Assembly (NCBI GenBank): GCA_037440765.1
Contig: JBBITL010000086.1
Span: 1 to 17,267 of the forward strand
Reading direction: 5' to 3'
Length of the DNA: 17,267 bases
Origin: DTKY01 sp037440765
GTDB taxonomy: Bacteria; Acidobacteriota; Terriglobia; Bryobacterales; Bryobacteraceae
Shown here: piece after piece, positions 1 to 6,618 of the stretch
How the letters are laid out: each line of letters opens with the position of its first letter
Numbering within the stretch: the first letter of the stretch is position 1
The notes under the pieces: model-generated
Database searches by the model: none
The model's input: only the letters and a program-made list of their open reading frames with translations
What the model was told of the DNA's origin: nothing
Translations under genes and position numbers: made by a program

Positions 1-51
1 CGGGACGGCCGGATCGCTCAATCATCTCATATCAGATCGACTTTGTCCACT

Positions 52-534
52 TTAACGTTTGTACCCTATTTTCCGAAGCAGATCGTGCCGCCACCGGGCG
101 CCGGCCTCGTCCTCCAGGCCCTTTGGGGATGAGCCGTCCACGACGCCCAGGATGCCGCGCCCCTGCTCTGTTTCGGCCACAATCACCTGAACCGGGTTGG
201 CCGTGGCGCAGAAGATCGAGCAGACCTCGGGGACTTCCTTGATTCTGCCGAGGATGTTGATCGGGTAGCCGTCTTTCAGTGCGATGACGAAGGTGTGTCC
301 GGCGCCGGCCGCGGCAGCGTTACGCGCGGCGAGCGCTTTCAGCCCCTCATCGTTGCCTTCCACGCGGGTCAGGCAGGCGCCGGACGCCTCATTAAAGGCG
401 ATACCGAACTTCATCTGAGGGACGGTGTTCACGATCGCCTCGTACAGATCCTCAACGGTCTTGATGAAGTGCGACTGCCCGAGGATGATGTTGCCTCCCT
501 CGGGGATCTCCAGGGGGATCGCTTTGAGCTCCAT
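52..534 (-). CDS. Adenosine-specific-kinase family protein (PF04008-like)
   Basis: A 160-residue protein recognised as the small family called 'adenosine specific kinase', found in archaea and scattered bacteria. The length is typical of the family. The family-like segments are the N-terminal IPEGGNIILGQSHFIKT (about residues 6-25), a central KFGIAFNEASG (about 42-53), and a C-terminal GILGVVDGSSPKG. The family name rests mainly on structural work and ligand binding, so the reaction and physiological role are uncertain. The chosen start is the ATG at 534. The open frame runs further upstream to 669, but that extension enters the palindromic element at 582-716 and does not resemble the family. 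A TATGGT hexamer at 552-547 lies 12 nt ahead of the ATG and could be a -10 element; no clear Shine-Dalgarno is seen. It has no same-strand neighbour in the window and diverges from the gene at 758. Family assignment is strong, function weak. Confidence 0.85.
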   Translation of the reverse strand: MELKAIPLEIPEGGNIILGQSHFIKTVEDLYEAIVNTVPQMKFGIAFNEASGACLTRVEGNDEGLKALAARNAAAAGAGHTFVIALKDGYPINILGRIKEVPEVCSIFCATANPVQVIVAETEQGRGILGVVDGSSPKGLEDEAGARWRHDLLRKIGYKR

Positions 535-581
535 GTGGACAGTCTTACCATACGGGGCCGGGGACAGGCGCAGGCAGAGCC

Positions 582-716
582 GGCAGGCTGCTGAAGAAGG
601 CCTCTTCGCCCGCGAAAGACAGGCGAGGACGCCTGTCCGACACCGCAGATTCAGCGACTTGCGGTCCACGTGGGACAGGCCTCTTGGCCTGTCGGGGCCT
701 TTTTCAGTTGCCTGCC
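582..716. repeat. Composite palindromic element with outer inverted arms and three internal hairpins
   Basis: Seen directly: outer arms at 582-604 and 694-716 are inverted copies matching at 19 of 23 positions. Inside are hairpin A (618-625 with 630-637, perfect 8-bp stem, loop AGGA), hairpin B (ACCGCA 642-647 with TGCGGT 660-665, 12-nt loop) and hairpin C (674-681 with 686-693, perfect 8-bp stem, loop TCTT). A and C share the stem core GACAGGC. Folded as one strand this gives a cloverleaf-like outline. It fills most of the divergent intergenic region 535-757. Known REP- or MITE-type elements have this kind of architecture, and I infer a dispersed non-coding repeat. No ORF inside it looks real, and I see no convincing target-site duplication. 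Whether it is repeated elsewhere in the genome cannot be told from this window. Confidence 0.6.
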
Positions 717-736
717 AAAGCCCCGCACGACTTTGC

Positions 737-742
737 TAGAAT
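737..742 (+). promoter_or_regulatory. Putative -10 element (TAGAAT) for the RidA-like gene
   Basis: TAGAAT followed by C lies 15 nt ahead of the ATG at 758, implying a leader of only about 8 nt if transcription starts about 7 nt downstream. No -35 match is found at the usual 17-nt spacing. The call rests on recurrence of the same arrangement at other gene starts in the window. Confidence 0.4.
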
Positions 743-757
743 CGAGTCCTCATTGCC

Positions 758-1891
758 ATGCAGATGGGCGTTCTGGCAGGCCTCATAGGGCTCATGGCGG
801 TTTCGTGGGGTGCGCAGCAGGGCCGGCAGCAACGGGAGGAAGAGCCGCCGACCCAGACCCTGGAGCTCCCGAAGGAGCCGCCCGCGGCGGTGACGGCCGA
901 AACCAGCCGGCTGGTGTTTTATGTTTCGCCGCTCTCTTCGAGCGGCCTGCTCTCTCAGCAGGTGCGCGACGCCCTCAGGGCCCTGCTCAACCAGGCGGGT
1001 AAAGCCACGGTGGTCAAGCTGCGCGCATTCGTCGCCGGCAGCGGCGACACGCGGCGGGTCCAGGCCATAGTGAGCGAGACCTTCACGGCGCGGCGGCTGC
1101 CGCTGCCCGCGCTCACCGTGTTGCAGGTTGGCGCGTTGCCGGCGGCTGGCGTGCAGGTAGTCATCGAGGCGGCGGCCGTATCGCGGCGCGAGATGAACCC
1201 CCACGGGCTGGCCTTTCTTTCGGCGCAGTCCGCCGGCGAGGAGGGGTTGCCAAGCCGGCTGGCGCCTCTGGCCCGGCAGATGCTCCCACGGTTGCGCGGA
1301 GCGCTGGCAGCGGCGGGGCTGGAGGGAAGGGACGTGGTGCGCCTGACCTGCTACCTCAGTTCGCTCGAGGACGTCTGGGAGGTGAGAAGCCTGGTGGCGA
1401 AGGACTTTCCCAAGGCCGTGCACAGCCTGGTGCAGCCCGAGAGGGCGCCTTCCCGCGGGCTGGCGGCGTGTGAAGCGGTGGCGAGGCTCCGTTCGCCGGC
1501 CGGCGGCGAGCTGCGCGTCGTGAGCGACAACAGACCAGGAGACGCCGGCCAGTATTCGGACGTCGCGCTGGTGGGCGCGCCGAGGGTGGTGCTGGCGGGC
1601 GGCCAACTGGCGTTCGGCTACCGCGCCGACGATGCGAAACTGGCCTTCGAGCGGCTTGGAAGAACTCTGGAACAGGAGGGCAGCTCCCTTGCCGGCATCG
1701 CCGTTCTTCGCCTCTACGCGCTCTCCAGAGGCCTGGGGGAGCAGGCCGGCAAGGTCGCGGCCGGCATGCTCAATCCTGAGCGCCCGCCGGCCGCCACAGT
1801 GATACCCTGCGTGGGGCTGCCTTCGCTGGACTCGGCCTTCTCCATAGACGCCGTCGCCGTCCCCTGGAGTTCCAGCGTGGGCGAGCGTTGA
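758..1891 (+). CDS. Exported protein with three RidA-like repeats
   Basis: A 377-residue protein with a probable signal peptide (residues 1 to about 20: short N-region, hydrophobic core, small residues before QQ), then a proline-rich stretch. Three RidA/YjgF/UK114-like units follow at about 50-142, 148-244 and 266-369. Each ends in the characteristic last strand (VVIEAAAV, AACEAVARL, FSIDAVAV). Single-domain RidA is a homotrimer of about 130 residues that hydrolyses reactive enamines/imines in the cytosol, with an essential arginine in a P-A-R-S strand. By hand alignment that arginine is L119, A220 and A346 here, so deaminase activity is doubtful. I infer a one-chain pseudo-trimer acting outside the cytoplasm, perhaps in binding. 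The ATG at 758 follows a TAGAAT hexamer; the Shine-Dalgarno is weak. The VWFA gene starts 38 nt downstream with its own promoter-like motif. The fold call is fairly sure, the role unknown. Confidence 0.75.
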   Translation: MQMGVLAGLIGLMAVSWGAQQGRQQREEEPPTQTLELPKEPPAAVTAETSRLVFYVSPLSSSGLLSQQVRDALRALLNQAGKATVVKLRAFVAGSGDTRRVQAIVSETFTARRLPLPALTVLQVGALPAAGVQVVIEAAAVSRREMNPHGLAFLSAQSAGEEGLPSRLAPLARQMLPRLRGALAAAGLEGRDVVRLTCYLSSLEDVWEVRSLVAKDFPKAVHSLVQPERAPSRGLAACEAVARLRSPAGGELRVVSDNRPGDAGQYSDVALVGAPRVVLAGGQLAFGYRADDAKLAFERLGRTLEQEGSSLAGIAVLRLYALSRGLGEQAGKVAAGMLNPERPPAATVIPCVGLPSLDSAFSIDAVAVPWSSSVGER

Positions 1892-1907
1892 AAAGGCGGC
1901 CCTCCGC

Positions 1908-1924
1908 TATAATCGCAGTAGGTG
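1908..1924 (+). promoter_or_regulatory. Putative -10 element (TATAAT) and Shine-Dalgarno for the VWFA-related gene
   Basis: A perfect TATAAT at 1908-1913 lies 16 nt before the ATG at 1930, and AGGTG at 1920-1924 sits 5 nt before the ATG. A TTGAAA at 1888-1893 is only 14 nt upstream of the hexamer, short for a -35. The gene may therefore have its own short-leader promoter in the 38-nt gap after the RidA-like gene. Confidence 0.5.
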
Positions 1925-1929
1925 CATAG

Positions 1930-2943
1930 ATGCTGGCTCGCTTTGCGTTGGCGCTCTCGGCCGTTTCGTTCCTGATCGCCCAGGCGCCCGCGCCGCAGGT
2001 TGAGGAGCGCCAGATCCTGCGCGCAGAGGCCACTGAGGTCATCGTTCCCGTCACGGTAACGGACGAGAAGGACCGCTTTGTCAGCAACCTGGAGGTCACC
2101 GACTTCAAGATCTTCGACGAGGGCAGGGAACAGAAGATCGTCTACTTCAGCCGCGAGAGAAACCAGCCCGTAGTGGTGGGCTTCCTGCTGGACATGAGCA
2201 ACGCCAGCCGACTGCACTGGGCGAGATTCCAGGAAGCGGCCATGGAATTGGTCTTCGGCCTCCTGCCGGGTGACCGGCGATTCAGCGGATACCTGATCGC
2301 CTACCACAGCGAGGCGGAGTTGCTGGTCAATACGACGCCCGAGGCCGAGAAGATCGCCGACCAGATCCGGAAGCTGAGGCCCGGCGGAGGCGCCGCCCTG
2401 TATGACGCCATATACATGGCCTGTACCAGCCGCGCCCTGGTTCAGGGCGAGCCCGTGCAGCCGCGCCGCATCATTATCGTCATCGGCAACGGCGACGACA
2501 CAGCCAGTAAGAGGAGCCTCGGCGAAGTGCTGGAACTGGCCCAGCGCAACCTGGTGACCATTTACGGAGTGAGCACCGTGGCTTTCGGGCAATACGCCCC
2601 CGGCGACGGCAACCTGAAGCGGCTGGCCGAGGATACCGGAGGACGGGTCGAGTATCCGCTTCAGCAGGTCTACACCGACGTGTCGGGCTACCTGTCCACC
2701 CCCTCCGACGCGGGCAACTACGCATACAAGGTGGGCACCGGCCAGTACGCCGCGGCTCTGGCCAAAGGGCTCTTCGAGTCGGTGGCCGCCCTGGCGGGCG
2801 AAGTTACCACTCAGTACGTCCTGCGATTCAGGCCCTCCGTCACCGACACCACCAGGACCGTCCACAGTATCCGTGTGACGGTGAACCTTCCGCCCACCGT
2901 GAAGGTTCGTCACCGCCAGTACTATTANNNNNNNNNNCCTTAA
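1930..2943 (+). CDS. VWFA-related acidobacterial-family protein, metal site degraded, 3' end interrupted by an assembly gap
   Basis: A signal peptide (residues 1 to about 18, ending FLIAQA) leads into an immunoglobulin-like stretch (about 30-75, VIVPVTVTDEKDRFV...DFKIFDEG), then a von Willebrand A domain (about 80-290) and a closing strand region VKVRHRQYY. This order is that of the VWFA-related family abundant in Acidobacteriota, which is exported and of unknown function. The metal-ion site is eroded: DxSxS reads DMSNA (D88-A92), the second-loop Thr is A155 within GGGAALYDA, and the third-loop Asp is N187 (IGNGDD). Divalent-metal ligand binding is therefore doubtful. Ten Ns at 2928-2937 fall just before the stop; family members usually end near this motif, so only a few residues should be affected, but the true C-terminus and stop at 2941 are unproven. 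ATG 1930 is supported by AGGTG five nt upstream. Confidence 0.88.
   Translation: MLARFALALSAVSFLIAQAPAPQVEERQILRAEATEVIVPVTVTDEKDRFVSNLEVTDFKIFDEGREQKIVYFSRERNQPVVVGFLLDMSNASRLHWARFQEAAMELVFGLLPGDRRFSGYLIAYHSEAELLVNTTPEAEKIADQIRKLRPGGGAALYDAIYMACTSRALVQGEPVQPRRIIIVIGNGDDTASKRSLGEVLELAQRNLVTIYGVSTVAFGQYAPGDGNLKRLAEDTGGRVEYPLQQVYTDVSGYLSTPSDAGNYAYKVGTGQYAAALAKGLFESVAALAGEVTTQYVLRFRPSVTDTTRTVHSIRVTVNLPPTVKVRHRQYYXXXXP
2928..2937. other. Assembly gap (10 Ns)
   Basis: Ten undetermined bases near the end of the VWFA-related gene. A round run of 10 is commonly a placeholder of unknown true length, so coordinates to its right are relative, and the continuity of the VWFA gene with the S24 gene is an assembly inference. 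Confidence 0.98.
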
Positions 2944-2977
2944 CCGCCCCCCGCGCGCATCCGATATTCTCTTATAG

Positions 2978-3817
2978 ATGGGTGTCGTCGCCTTCAAGCC
3001 CGCCCGTAAGGCGCAGTGCTTGGTGTTAGAGCTGGCTCTGCCCGGGCGTTCTAAGGTGAACGCTGGAGTGCTCCTGCTCGATATTGAGGCTGATACTGTC
3101 CACGTCAAGCTGCGCCAGGACTGGGACCAGATCGCGGATCCCGACGAGGCCGAGGTGCTGGAGCGCGCCGAGCAGGAACTGCGGCAGCGCGGCGCGGAGG
3201 CTGGGGGGGAGCAACTGCTTTCGAGTCTGGAGGACTCGCTCTCTAACGTTCTGCGCATCACGGACCGCGAGACCATCGCCGTGAGCGATTTCCCGAAGGC
3301 TCTGGAACGGCTCTACCTGCGGCACGTGGCGGGCGAGCAGCCCTCCGCAGCGCCCGTGCTCGGGCGCGAGATGCACATGCCGCTTTACTCGCTGCGGGCG
3401 GCCGCCGGGAGGTTCGGCGCGGACATGGAAGTGGAGGCCGAGGCCTGGCTGCGCGTGCCCGAGGACCTTCGCCCGGACCGCGGCATGTTCGTCGCGCGGG
3501 TGGTGGGACGTTCCATGGAGCCGCTGATCCCGGACGGCAGCCTCTGCGTCTTCCGCCACAGCGTCGTGGGATCCCGCCAGGGCAGGCTCCTGCTGATTCA
3601 GAACCGGGCGGTCTCCGAAAGCGGAGGGGAATTCACGGTGAAGCGCTACACCAGCCGCAAGGCGACGGCCGCAGAGGGCTGGCGGCACGAGCGCATCCGC
3701 CTGGAGCCGCTCAACCCAGAGTTTGAGGCCTGGGACCTGGACCCCTCCGAGCTGGAGGATGGGCCCTACCGCGTCTGCGGCGAGTTCGTCCGCGTGCTGC
3801 CCTACGAAGACCAGTAG
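2978..3817 (+). CDS. LexA-like S24 family Ser/Lys peptidase without a DNA-binding HTH
   Basis: A 279-residue two-part protein. The C-terminal half (about 133-279) is an S24/LexA-type peptidase: GRSMEPLIPDG carries the nucleophile S179, FTVKRY carries the general base K222, and an AAAG at 141-144 resembles the Ala-Gly self-cleavage site of LexA/UmuD-type proteins. The catalytic dyad is therefore intact. The N-terminal half (1 to about 120) is not a helix-turn-helix. It is an alpha/beta stretch followed by a charged, probably helical region (about 55-92), and I do not recognise it. LexA relatives self-cleave after RecA-ssDNA activation; whether that applies here is inference, and without an HTH a repressor role is unlikely. 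It starts only 34 nt after the VWFA stop and ends convergently 23 nt from the GH31-derived gene. A TATTCT at 2965-2970 sits 7 nt before the ATG, suggesting a leaderless transcript. Peptidase call strong, substrate unknown. Confidence 0.82.
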   Translation: MGVVAFKPARKAQCLVLELALPGRSKVNAGVLLLDIEADTVHVKLRQDWDQIADPDEAEVLERAEQELRQRGAEAGGEQLLSSLEDSLSNVLRITDRETIAVSDFPKALERLYLRHVAGEQPSAAPVLGREMHMPLYSLRAAAGRFGADMEVEAEAWLRVPEDLRPDRGMFVARVVGRSMEPLIPDGSLCVFRHSVVGSRQGRLLLIQNRAVSESGGEFTVKRYTSRKATAAEGWRHERIRLEPLNPEFEAWDLDPSELEDGPYRVCGEFVRVLPYEDQ

Positions 3818-3840
3818 CCGGACACGGAACCGCGAGCGGG

Positions 3841-5442
3841 TCAGAACGCGATGTGGGTCACGCGCTTCCGGCCGGCCGGGGCGCTCACCTCGACGTGCAG
3901 ATTGCCGCGCTCCCGGTCATAGAACCAGGCGCCGGGCCTCAGCCGCCGCCTCTCGGGGACCTCCGTGTAGACCTCATCGCCGGTAGTGACCTGACGCGGC
4001 AGGGGCAGGTGGTGGACCACCCACTCGTAGCCGCGGGCTTTCTGGCTGTCGATCTCCAGCCGCATGAGGTCGAGGGCGGGCGCGGCGTGCAACTGGCTGT
4101 ACCTGGAGATGTCGGCTTCGTACAGGAAGAACTCCGCGGCCAGTCTCGGAGTGTAGTGCAACTCCATCGGCCCTCCGGGGGACTCGCTTTCGAGCGGCAG
4201 GATCGAGCCGTTCCTCAGAAACAGCGGGATGGCTTCCGCGCTCGCCTCGATCTCGATCCGCTGCCTGCCGGGGTAGACCCGGTTCGTCCGCAACTCAGTC
4301 CAATTGCCCATGGGGAGGTACACACTGCGGCGGCCGCTCTCGCTGTAGACGGGAGCGGCCAGCAGTTCATCCCCCACCAGAAACTGATCGGCGAAGGTGC
4401 CGGCCAGTTTGTCGGCCGGGTACTGCAAGGGCACCGGACGAAGGATGGGATAGCCCCGCTCGTCCACCTCGTCCGCATAGATGGCAAGGAAGGGGGTGAA
4501 GCGGCGCCGCCACTCGGCCAGTTCGTGCCGGAGCCTGGCCTTCTCGCCCTCAAGCGGCCGGGCGTCGGTATCGCACACCAGCGGGGCGACGGAGGCCAAC
4601 TGCACGGCGCGGCGGTATAACAGCTCGGGCGAGCCACGGTAAGGCGCCAGGTCGAAGGCCGGGCCCGGGATGCCGGATAGCGATGCGTGCACCAGCGACC
4701 GGACCGCCGCGGCCAGCGACTCCCAGGTTCCCACCGGCGGCGAGGGCACCAGCACGGCCTCTCCGGGCAGCCCCGCTCCGCTCAGGATGCCGAAGGACGC
4801 GTGTCCGCGCGGCGCCGCCACGCGGCTGTGCTCCTCAAGGACGGACTTGTACTCCGGCCCGTAGTAGAAGTAGTACTCCAAGCGCCGGGCCGATAGCGCC
4901 GTGATGCTGTAGCGGTCCGCCCGCGTGCTGGCCAGATCGAACCGGTAGTTCCCGCTGCCGTGGCGCAGGCCGTAGCCGTTGGTGGAAACCAGCAGCGCCG
5001 CGGCGCTCTCGATGATCCGGCCTCGCGCGTCGGCCGCCGGGTCCGCCCTCATCCCCAGGCCGTAAAACGCCTCGCCCGCATGAGCCACGCGCTCCACGGT
5101 CACGTCCTGGCCGGCCCGCGCCGCCGGCGCCGTCTCCGACATCAGTTCCCGGCCCTTGCGGTTCAGCACCCGGAGCCGGCCGTCCTCGCGATTGATCTCC
5201 ACCTCCACGTACTCGGTGGTGAGGCGCACCTGGGAGGCGGTCTCCACCCGTTCCACCTTCACGCTGTCCCTGACCGCGGCGGCGCGCGGCGCGCACCTGT
5301 CCTCGCCCCAGGCCCGGCAGACGTGGAACGAGGAGGAACTGATCCAGCCGAGGACCATGTGCCCGTCGGTCAGATCCACCGGCGCTTGAGCCCAGGCCAT
5401 GGATTGAAGCGCCAGCCCGACGGCCCAGCCGGACCTAGACAA
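3841..5442 (-). CDS. GH31-derived secreted protein lacking the catalytic core (probable pseudoenzyme)
   Basis: With a TTG start at 5442 the protein has 533 residues and a signal peptide (1 to about 18, ending AWA-QA). The start is favoured because AGGAGG at 5457-5452 lies 9 nt upstream and the signal peptide begins exactly there. A galactose-mutarotase-like sandwich (about 75-205) includes FYGLGMR and TNGYGLRHGSGNYRFD. A short remnant of the GH31 barrel follows (about 205-335), then the C-terminal sandwich (IPLFLRNGSILPLE) and an extra beta-rich tail. Active GH31 alpha-glucosidases are usually 650-800 residues with a D nucleophile (WxDMNE or similar) and a D acid/base in GDN. No nucleophile motif is present, and the segment that should read GDN...W reads PPVGTWESL (235-243). 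Roughly 170-200 barrel residues appear missing. No frameshift is visible and the frame is intact, so I infer an evolved non-catalytic protein, perhaps glycan binding. The TTG overlaps the M24 stop by 8 nt, indicating translational coupling. Confidence 0.72.
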   Translation of the reverse strand: MSRSGWAVGLALQSMAWAQAPVDLTDGHMVLGWISSSSFHVCRAWGEDRCAPRAAAVRDSVKVERVETASQVRLTTEYVEVEINREDGRLRVLNRKGRELMSETAPAARAGQDVTVERVAHAGEAFYGLGMRADPAADARGRIIESAAALLVSTNGYGLRHGSGNYRFDLASTRADRYSITALSARRLEYYFYYGPEYKSVLEEHSRVAAPRGHASFGILSGAGLPGEAVLVPSPPVGTWESLAAAVRSLVHASLSGIPGPAFDLAPYRGSPELLYRRAVQLASVAPLVCDTDARPLEGEKARLRHELAEWRRRFTPFLAIYADEVDERGYPILRPVPLQYPADKLAGTFADQFLVGDELLAAPVYSESGRRSVYLPMGNWTELRTNRVYPGRQRIEIEASAEAIPLFLRNGSILPLESESPGGPMELHYTPRLAAEFFLYEADISRYSQLHAAPALDLMRLEIDSQKARGYEWVVHHLPLPRQVTTGDEVYTEVPERRRLRPGAWFYDRERGNLHVEVSAPAGRKRVTHIAF

Positions 5443-6604
5443 GGACCAGTTCCTCCTGGATTTCGCCGGTGACAACCGCGCGGCTGTCGTCGACGAACAT
5501 GTTGACCTCCAGCCTGATTCCGAAATCCTCCAAGTAGATGCCGGGCTCGATCGAGAAACAGGTCCACGGGATTATCCGCCGCTCGTCGTGCGTCTCCAGG
5601 TTGTCGAGATTGGCGCCCGCGCCGTGCACTTCCTCGCCGATCGAGTGTCCGGTCCGGTGGACGAAGCGATCCCCGTAACCTTCCTGCCGAATGTACCCGC
5701 GAGCGGCGTCGTCCACTTCGAACCCGCGCAGCGTCTCGCCCCTGGACACGGCGGACTGAACCAGCCGTATGGCCCGGTCCCTGGCCTCCCGCACGACCTG
5801 GAAGACGCGCCGCACCTCGTCCGCAGGCTGCCCGCCGCAGAAGCCGGTCCAGGTTACGTCGTAGTACACGCTCGCCGGCCGCGCCAGCTTGGCCCACAGG
5901 TCGATCAGCAGTAGGTCCCCGCGGCGGATCGGGGCGCTTCCGTTTTCGGCTGGCTCATAGTGCGGGTTGGCGGCGTTGGCGTTCACCGCGACGATAGGCC
6001 CGTGGTCCGTCTTGAGTCCTTTGCCGGCGAACCTGGAGCGGATGAACTGGCGCACCTCCCACTCCGTGACGGGCGCGCCGGCCCGCGTCTTGGCCCCGGC
6101 GAGCTCGAACGCTTCGCGGCGGATGGAATCGACGAGCCGCCCCGCCTCCATGTGGCTGGCCAGCTTGGCAGCGTCCCACCTGGCCTCGAAGAGCTGTATC
6201 AGGTCCGCGCTGCTGGCCACTTCCACGCCCAGGCTTCGCACGAGCTCGACCGTACCGGCATCGACCATGGACACCGCGGGTATGGCGCACTTGGGCGAGT
6301 ACTGCATGGCGACCCGCCGGTGGCCTCCCACCAGCCGCGTCAGGCCGTCCACCAGCGCGCCCCAACTGGAGTAAACGGACTTGTTGCCCGGCAGGGCGTC
6401 GAGCACGAACGTCTCGATCCGGTGCACCAGCTTGCGCGGCTCGCCCTCGGCCGGCACCAGGTAGTACCAGCGCCGCGTGGGGTCCGCCGGCAGGTCCAGG
6501 TCCAGGACCCGGTAGGCCAGCGGGTCCCGGCGGTGATGGTCGAAGAACAGCCAGCCGTCCAGTTGCTGTTCGCGCAGCGCTTCCTGAATTTCCTGTAGCC
6601 GCAT
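5435..6604 (-). CDS. M24 family metallopeptidase (Xaa-Pro aminopeptidase-like)
   Basis: A 389-residue cytosolic protein with a creatinase-like N-terminal domain (about 1-150) and a pita-bread catalytic domain (about 155-389). All five dinuclear-metal ligands of M24 peptidases can be placed: D235 (LLIDLWAK), D249 (YYDVTWT), H320 (RTGHSIG), E353 (FSIEPGIY) and E366 (IRLEVNMF). Family members remove N-terminal residues ahead of proline from peptides. The usual ligand context SDxTRT reads YDVTWT here, so substrate preference may differ. ATG 6604 is chosen because GGAGG at 6615-6611 lies 6 nt ahead; the frame stays open to 7195, but that stretch lies over the transporter gene and is not M24-like. 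It is 14 nt downstream of the POT transporter, which suggests a peptide import and hydrolysis pair. No signal peptide is present. Family assignment is sure, exact specificity not. Confidence 0.9.
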   Translation of the reverse strand: MRLQEIQEALREQQLDGWLFFDHHRRDPLAYRVLDLDLPADPTRRWYYLVPAEGEPRKLVHRIETFVLDALPGNKSVYSSWGALVDGLTRLVGGHRRVAMQYSPKCAIPAVSMVDAGTVELVRSLGVEVASSADLIQLFEARWDAAKLASHMEAGRLVDSIRREAFELAGAKTRAGAPVTEWEVRQFIRSRFAGKGLKTDHGPIVAVNANAANPHYEPAENGSAPIRRGDLLLIDLWAKLARPASVYYDVTWTGFCGGQPADEVRRVFQVVREARDRAIRLVQSAVSRGETLRGFEVDDAARGYIRQEGYGDRFVHRTGHSIGEEVHGAGANLDNLETHDERRIIPWTCFSIEPGIYLEDFGIRLEVNMFVDDSRAVVTGEIQEELVLV

Positions 6605-6618
6605 GGCTCTCCTCCCCC

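Noticed and set aside
1..51. Possible feature at the left edge
   Set aside because: No start, stop, hairpin or motif could be supported in this short stretch downstream of the adenosine-specific-kinase-family gene.
674..704. Hairpin plus T-run as a rho-independent terminator
   Set aside because: Stem, loop and a five-T run are present, but no plus-strand gene ends upstream and both flanking genes start outward from here. It is better explained as part of the larger palindromic element.
704..1606. 300-codon open frame on the minus strand
   Set aside because: Antisense to the RidA-like gene, arginine- and histidine-rich, with no recognisable motif.
1714..3276. 520-codon minus-strand open frame running through the N gap
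   Set aside because: It spans three plus-strand genes and stays open partly because Ns cannot form a stop; the composition is that of a shadow frame.
3818..3840. Bidirectional terminator between the convergent S24 and GH31-derived genes
   Set aside because: The 23-nt gap has no stable stem followed by a T-run on either strand.
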